Source of the DNA: Entoloma clypeatum
Taxonomy: Eukaryota > Basidiomycota > Agaricomycetes > Agaricales > Entolomataceae
DNA: 64,000 nucleotides
Assembly (NCBI GenBank): GCA_963565915.1
Contig: OY751491.1
Coordinates: 1,612,001 to 1,676,000 of the forward strand
Direction: 5' to 3'
Program-made: the position numbers and the translations under genes
Shown: one piece after another, positions 61,286-64,000 of the stretch
How positions within the stretch are numbered: the stretch's first letter is position 1
Layout of the letters: each line of letters starts with the position of its first letter
Notes under the pieces: model-generated
What the model saw: the letters and a program-made list of their open reading frames with translations, nothing else
The model's database searches: none
Told to the model about the DNA's origin: nothing

Positions 61286-62545
61286 TAGTGTTGCCATGGC
61301 TTGGCTTGGCTTGGCTCCAAAAGCCTTGGCTTTTGATGGGCTCAGCTCCAATGATCAGCCAAGCCGAGAATTTTGGCTCAGCTCCGCTTACAAGCAGCTT
61401 CAAACCAGCTCTCTCTCCATTCAACCCCACAGCCTCCTCTCAGTTGTGTCCAATGGCCTCCACTGATGCCCAACCACCGCCTCGCGTGCCCAACGGCCTT
61501 CTACAATGTCTAACTGCCTCCACTCAACTCCAACGGCCGCTTCTCATGCCCAACAACATCCACTGATGTCCAGTGGCATCCCCTTGTGCCCAATAGCTGT
61601 TTCACATGCCCAACCGCCTCCTCTTGACCCCAGTGGCCTTCTCTCAACCTCAACAACATCCACTCATGCCCAGTGGCATTCCCCAACAGCCATTTTGCAT
61701 ACCCAATGGCTGTCTCTCATGCCCAACGCCCTCCTCTCAACTCCAACAGCCTCCTCTCAACCCCAATGACCTGCAGGCATGCCTGGTGGCCTCCTCAGTT
61801 GCAAAATGGCTGCCTCTCATGCCCAATGGCCTCCTCTCAACCCCAACAACCTCCAGGCATGCCCAATGGCCTCCTCTTTTGGCCAACAGCCTCTCCTGGT
61901 GCCCAACCCAGTCCCCTCAACCCCAATGGCCTCCTCTTTTGGCCAACAGCCTCTCCTGGTGCCCAACCCAGTCCCCTCAACCCCAATGGCCTCCAGGCAT
62001 GCCCAATGGCCGCCTCTCATGCCCAACAGCCTCCCCTTGTGCCCAACAACCTCCAGGCATGTCCAATGGTTTCCTCTTGACCCCAGCAGCCTCCAGGCAT
62101 GCCCAACGGCCACCTCTCATGCCCGACCCTGTCCTCTCAACCCCAACGGCCTCCAGGCATGCCCAATGGCCTCCTCTCAACCCCAACAACCTCCACTCAT
62201 GCCCGGTGGTATCCCCTCGTGCCCAACTGCCTCCTTGCATGCCTAACCACCTCCACTCAACACCCAACGGCCTCCCCTTGACCCCAACAGCCTTCTCGCA
62301 TGCCCAACGGCCGCCTCTCGTACCCAACCCTGTCCTCTGGCCTCACTAGTATTACATTTAAATTTAAACTTAGTTATATCATTTAATGTACACATAGAAG
62401 GCTCGAGCAGCTCCCGAGCCAGAGCTGGAGCTTCGTCAGCTCAGCTTCCATGGGAAAAGCCAGTGGCATGGTTCATGTGGCTTCAGCTCCCCAATAACTC
62501 GGCTCTGGCTTGAGCCGGCTCAGAGCCCAAGCTGCGGCAACACTA
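61286..62545. mobile_element. hAT-type MITE M1 with minisatellite core
   Basis: Termini TAGTGTTGCC and GGCAACACTA, 8-bp TSD CAGTGGAC on both sides (61278-61285 and 62546-62553). The subterminal arms are rich in TTGGCT / AGCCGAGC motifs in inverted order. The core 61450-62340 is a minisatellite. No transposase. Size 1260 bp, most of it the tandem array. Confidence 0.88.
61450..62340. repeat. Minisatellite in M1 (CCCAANGGCCTCCNNTCAAC units)
   Basis: Roughly 40 degenerate units of 18-24 bp such as catgcccaatggcctcctct and caaccccaacaacctcca. One 60-bp block occurs twice in direct tandem (about 61864-61923 and 61924-61983), apparently without change. The same unit in reverse forms the array at 38455-38715. 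The 247-codon open frame across it is low-complexity by-product. Confidence 0.88.
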
Positions 62546-62661
62546 CAGTGGACAGCCCAGAAGCATCAGATTGGGGGCAACTTTCGGCAGGCGTTTCAAC
62601 ATGACTTTGCACTGGGCTGGATGCAGATGATGTGGTGGGGTTACCTGCTCCAGTTTCCAAG

Positions 62662-62784
62662 GTGAGATTGCAGGCAGAAGGAACATACTAGATATGATTG
62701 AGCACATACCTTGCGGGGCAGATTTCTTCAGTGGCTGGCCATCTTTCCTCGGTCAGCCTACCTTTCCTGCATTAGGGCCGATTA
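62662..62784 (+). other. Probable intron of the interrupted gene
   Basis: Begins GTGAGATTGC after the open exon; acceptor not fixed. Confidence 0.35.
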
Positions 62785-63578
62785 TTGACCCCTTTGGGCA
62801 CCCACAGCCTTGATGAACCAGTTCGACTGTTGGCATCGGCATGGTATCCGACATCAAAACTTGTTGGGGGAGTCAAGTGTAGTGTTCAAGGGTTCAGTCC
62901 AGTCTGGTTTTTTGACCAAAAAATTGATGAACTGGAGACTGGCAGTTCATTTTTTTTTCTCCAAGGCTGAACAAACTGGACTGGACTGGTAAAGACTGGT
63001 TTAAACCAGTTTAAACTGGTAAAATCCTCAACCATTTATAAACCTACCAAAAGCCTGTTTTTTCAATCAAAACCTTGAAAATACACTCAATTTGTTATCA
63101 ATAACATGTTTCTCAAGCATTTTGGATATAAACTCTTGTAAAAATGATTGAAAACTGTATAAAACAACATCTTTGCCCATAAAAGTACAGTTTTGAATGA
63201 ATATATGATCAAAAACTGGAACCAGTTCATATTTTTCAGACCCAAAACTAGAACTGGGGATGAACCAGTCCAATTTTTTTCCAAATTTGGAGAGACTGGA
63301 GACTGGTTGAGCCCAAAATCAGTGAGACCTGAACTGCCAGTTCAGGTCTCTTCCAGTCCAGTCCAGTCCAGTTCAGATTCATTTTCCAGTTCATAAGACT
63401 GAATCCTTGAACACTAGTCAAGTGGGCACATGTTTGGGTTCCAAATGTTGTTGACGACACGTGTGGTGGTGGGGCGGGCACAAGATTGAGAAAAGTAACA
63501 GGAAAACATGACGAGCAGTGGGGGGTGGGTTACTGCTGGTGTTGTTTGGCACTGTTACATTTGTTGAGCTGTGTATAG
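62785..63578 (+). pseudogene. Unrecognised exon interrupted by MITE M2
   Basis: The frame 62785-62879 (PLGTHSLDEPVRLLASAWYP, TSKLVGGVK) continues after M2 at 63425 (WAHVWVPNVVDDTCGGGAG...) to TAG 63576-63578. Removing M2 and one TSD copy keeps the frame (GTC AAG TGG GCA). It could be the next exon of the gene at 61083-62661. Not recognised. Confidence 0.4.
62880..63416. mobile_element. hAT-type MITE M2
   Basis: 537 bp, termini TAGTGTTCAAGGGTTCAGTC and (reverse) TAGTGTTCAAGGATTCAGTC, 8-bp TSD GTCAAGTG at 62872-62879 and 63417-63424. Interior AT-rich, with many gactgg / ccagtt motifs toward both ends in inverted order. Same terminal trinucleotides and TSD length as M1. Confidence 0.92.
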
Positions 63579-64000
63579 GTTTTCAAACTCAGTTAGGTCC
63601 ACACCTATAGACTGACTGCCCAAACACTAGGGGACAGTCAAACCTGAACTTGAGGTTCAAACTTGGTTCAAACCTTGGCCAGGCAATGCATTCTGGATGT
63701 GTCAAATCACATGGTACTTTGTTGATTCAAGTAGTAAGTCAAGTGACTATGGTGCAGTGTGCCTTAAAGCCGCTACTTTTGTACAACCAAAATTCCTCCT
63801 GAAAAAAAAGTCAGATTTCTTAGTCCTTTAGCCAAAATGCTTGTTTTGATGAGAGGAACAAAACCCTAAAACGGTTTGTCAAAATACTCAAAACTGTGGA
63901 AGTTCTTGTTTTTGGGGTGGTCGATTCCGCCGCCTAGTACCAAACAAGGTAATTACATGTCAAATTGGGCTGCGACCCGCTCTGGAACCCTTCTGTGCGA
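63579..64000. other. No gene seen
   Basis: Contains ccaaacacta followed by ggttcaaac motifs (63620-63680), perhaps the edge of another MITE related to M2 and to 38820-38985. Nothing else can be supported. Confidence 0.4.

Larger units (their letters stand above)
61083..62661 (+). pseudogene. Unrecognised gene exon interrupted by MITE M1
   Basis: 61083-61285 and 62554-62661 join in one frame across M1 and read LPGLQHHELDAWPCLVHKQH, FWSHFQTCTSLTHQELVQW / TAQKHQIGGNFRQAFQHDFA, then WGYLLQFPR followed by a good intron donor (AAG|GTGAG at 62662). The fact that the frame continues across the insertion, with one TSD copy removed, supports a real exon. I do not recognise the protein. It may be host or transposon-encoded; start at ATG 61083 is uncertain. 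Confidence 0.45.

Noticed and set aside
61606..62349. 247-codon open frame, Pro/Asn/Ser/Leu-rich
   Set aside because: It follows the minisatellite period of M1; other frames and the other strand are open too. No protein-like signal.

Overview
The window looks like a transposon graveyard from a filamentous fungus, most likely an agaricomycete basidiomycete. This rests on the repeat types (chromodomain Ty3/gypsy elements with self-primed leaders, single-ORF Ty1/copia elements, hAT-type MITEs, a Tc1 element, a Ulp1-like transposon-associated protease) and on the lack of any ordinary intact host gene. Almost all of the 64 kb can be assigned to nested mobile elements. Element names used here (C1, C2, CB, G1, G2, G3, G5, H1, H2, I, J, T1, T2, FB1, FB2, M1, M2) are local labels.

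Layout. 1-3013: 5' part of copia element C1 (minus), inserted in chromodomain gypsy copy G1 (3014-7616, minus). G1 itself sits in the end of an inverted-repeat DNA element (T2, 7617-7757 and 13551-13607), which is split a second time by intact copia element C2 (7758-13545, 5-bp TSD). 13601-14014 is a small ORF cut by T2. 14712-27554 is a second copia family (CB) with 402-bp LTRs and a 5-bp TSD; it has a broken gag and no visible pol, and carries intact gypsy G2 (19579-26146; 368-bp LTRs, 5-bp TSD). 27596-38219 is one old gypsy copy (G3) in two halves, separated by about 5.9 kb of nested DNA elements (FB1, T1, a solo LTR with TSD, a tRNA-like SINE fragment). 38220-39380 holds a CB LTR remnant and a minisatellite. 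39381-40964 is a Ulp1-like protease gene with one nonsense codon. 41010-49578 is a cluster of TCCGA-rich gypsy elements (H2, H1, I). 49579-50985 is an older gypsy integrase/RNase H (J). 50986-52227 is foldback element FB2 with its flank. 52228-60471 is gypsy G5, whose 3' LTR carries a Tc1 transposon. 60472-63578 holds fragments of two unrecognised or transposon-linked genes, one of them interrupted by two hAT-type MITEs (M1, M2) with clean 8-bp TSDs.

How the parts relate. G2 is the best candidate for an active autonomous element: its two LTRs have the same length and match wherever I compared them, and its pol carries all catalytic motifs. G1, G3 and G5 belong to a subfamily with DSR in place of DSG at the protease; G1 and G5 also share a 1-base and a 10-base deletion, so a dead copy appears to have been multiplied in trans. 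Three independent gypsy families here have an LTR segment of 10-11 bases complementary to the primer-binding site, always 2 bases from the LTR, the Tf1/sushi self-priming design. G2 also has a leader of about 880 nt without a single ATG that nevertheless contains long open frames, and a third ORF after pol that is recognisable in the diverged copy G5.

Most premature stops are TGA where a related copy or the frame suggests CGA, pointing to deamination at CpG. All calls come from reading the sequence; no database search or alignment program was used.
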